A DNA stretch of 64,000 nt, from assembly GCF_003268475.1 (NCBI RefSeq), contig NZ_MCIF01000002.1, forward strand, positions 1,589,074-1,653,073. The letters are read 5' to 3'. Below the pieces are notes generated by a model, which was given only the letters and a program-made list of their open reading frames with translations, searched no databases and was not told the origin of the DNA. Of this stretch, positions 63,198 to 64,000 are shown in pieces. The stretch's first letter is position 1, and every line of letters begins with the position of its first letter. Source of the stretch: Thermogemmatispora tikiterensis. GTDB lineage: Bacteria > Chloroflexota > Ktedonobacteria > Ktedonobacterales > Ktedonobacteraceae. The translations under genes were made by a program, and so were the position numbers.

Positions 63198-64000
63198 ATG
63201 GCTGAGTATATTCTGGTCTGCGTGGCCTGGCCCTACGCTAAAACGTCGACCCACGTTGGGCAGATCGCCGGTGCGTATCTGCCCGCCGATACTTTCGCGC
63301 GCTATCATCGTCTGGCCGGTAACCATGTGTTGATGATCTCTGGCAGCGATGAGCATGGCACGCCCATTCTGGTCGAAGCTGAGCGTCAGGGCATTTCGCC
63401 GCGCGAATTTGTCTCCTACTACCATCGCCAGATCTGCGAGATCTGGGAGCGCCTGGGGATCTCGTGGGATCTCTATACAGAAACGGGTACGGAGAATCAC
63501 TATCGCATCACGCAGGATTTCTTTCTGACGCTCTATCAGAAGGGCTATGTCTATAAAGATACAATGCAGTCGCCCTATTGTCCAACGGATCGCCGCTTTC
63601 TCCCCGATCGCTACGTCGAGGGGACCTGTCCTCACTGTGGCTATCCCCAGGCGCGCGGTGACCAGTGCGACAATTGTGGTCGAGTACTCGATCCCGTCGA
63701 TCTGATCCAGCCTCACTGCCGTCTCTGCGGCAGTAGGGAGCAGCCGCTGGAGATCCGCGATACCGAGCATTTCTTTCTTGACCTGCCCAAGCTTCAGGAG
63801 CCGATCCTGCAGTGGCTCTCTCAGGGTAAGGAGCACTGGCGTCCCAACGTTTATGCCTTTACAATGAATTGGCTGAAGGAGGGCCTGCGCCCGCGCGCGA
63901 TCACGCGCGATCTCGATTGGGGCGTGCCTATCCCGCTGGAAGGCTACGATGAAAAGCGCATCTATGTCTGGTTCGATGCGGTGATTGGCTACTTCTCAGC
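63198..64000 (+). CDS. metG: Methionyl-tRNA synthetase (5' part)
   Basis: The ATG at 63198 follows AAGGGAG; 267 codons are present and the frame is open at the right edge. The class I HIGH motif appears as HVGQ (residues 19-22) in WPYAKTSTHVGQIAG. The zinc-binding insert has CPHC, CDNC and CRLC pairs, consistent with a MetRS carrying two knuckles. The KMSKS region lies beyond the window. It charges tRNA-Met for initiation and elongation. Confidence 0.95.
   Translation, partial: MAEYILVCVAWPYAKTSTHVGQIAGAYLPADTFARYHRLAGNHVLMISGSDEHGTPILVEAERQGISPREFVSYYHRQICEIWERLGISWDLYTETGTENHYRITQDFFLTLYQKGYVYKDTMQSPYCPTDRRFLPDRYVEGTCPHCGYPQARGDQCDNCGRVLDPVDLIQPHCRLCGSREQPLEIRDTEHFFLDLPKLQEPILQWLSQGKEHWRPNVYAFTMNWLKEGLRPRAITRDLDWGVPIPLEGYDEKRIYVWFDAVIGYFS

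Overview
The window is about 60% GC. It reads like a chromosomal segment of a Chloroflexota bacterium, most likely class Ktedonobacteria (Thermogemmatispora-like). That is an inference from gene content: a triple set of multi-membrane glycosyltransferase-type proteins (Agl23-like, DUF2298, GT39), a TetR/DUF4188 pair, a stand-alone SWIM protein, a sedolisin, a DUF6788-like orphan, MurT/GatD (monoderm-type peptidoglycan amidation) and a sigma-54 factor carrying a zinc ribbon. No ribosomal RNA, tRNA, CRISPR array or intact insertion sequence was seen.

Layout. 1-5041 (minus): a surface-glycosylation-type operon under a consensus promoter. 5479-9480: an AidB-like acyl-CoA dehydrogenase, a small helical protein, a cupredoxin lipoprotein, and an isolated plus-strand transcription unit (promoter, 17-codon ORF, hairpins, terminator). 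9493-12452 (minus): mnmA-lepA, overlapping by 4 bases, behind a leader that contains an intrinsic terminator. 13092-17000: a small membrane protein, a SWIM protein, a structured minus-strand RNA with its own promoter and terminator, and a sedolisin. 17139-20773: TetR, DUF4188, aat, glycerate kinase and a 66-aa protein. 21161-24313: a wHTH/RHH-like protein, RNase P RNA (minus), and selD-rnc, where selD contains an in-frame UGA selenocysteine codon. 24418-30907: rpoN, rqcH, gmk, glpX and a second cupredoxin. 31170-35021 (minus): topA and NAD(P)-dependent isocitrate dehydrogenase. 35420-40214: GH113-like lipoprotein, murT-gatD, ClpX-type zinc-finger protein. 40558-48418: hpf, DUF6788-like, nrdR, cyclic-nucleotide-binding protein, a large TPR protein and two unassigned genes. 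48781-59923: three paralogous peptide-binding lipoproteins followed by a complete Dpp/Opp-type ABC importer with its own promoter. 60391-64000: two single-domain response regulators, a ThiF/MoeB-type enzyme and the 5' part of metG.

How it fits together. Most genes are housekeeping: translation and its quality control (lepA, mnmA, aat, rqcH, hpf, rnpB, rnc, metG), central metabolism (glpX, gmk, isocitrate dehydrogenase, glycerate kinase), cell wall (murT/gatD) and nutrient uptake. The most noteworthy points are the selenocysteine-containing SelD (its annotated N-terminus would usually be cut off at Met22), two unassigned non-coding transcription units (9125-9481 and 14480-14675), an attenuator-like leader for mnmA-lepA, a receiver protein with Glu at the phospho-acceptor position, and the expanded set of peptide-binding proteins.
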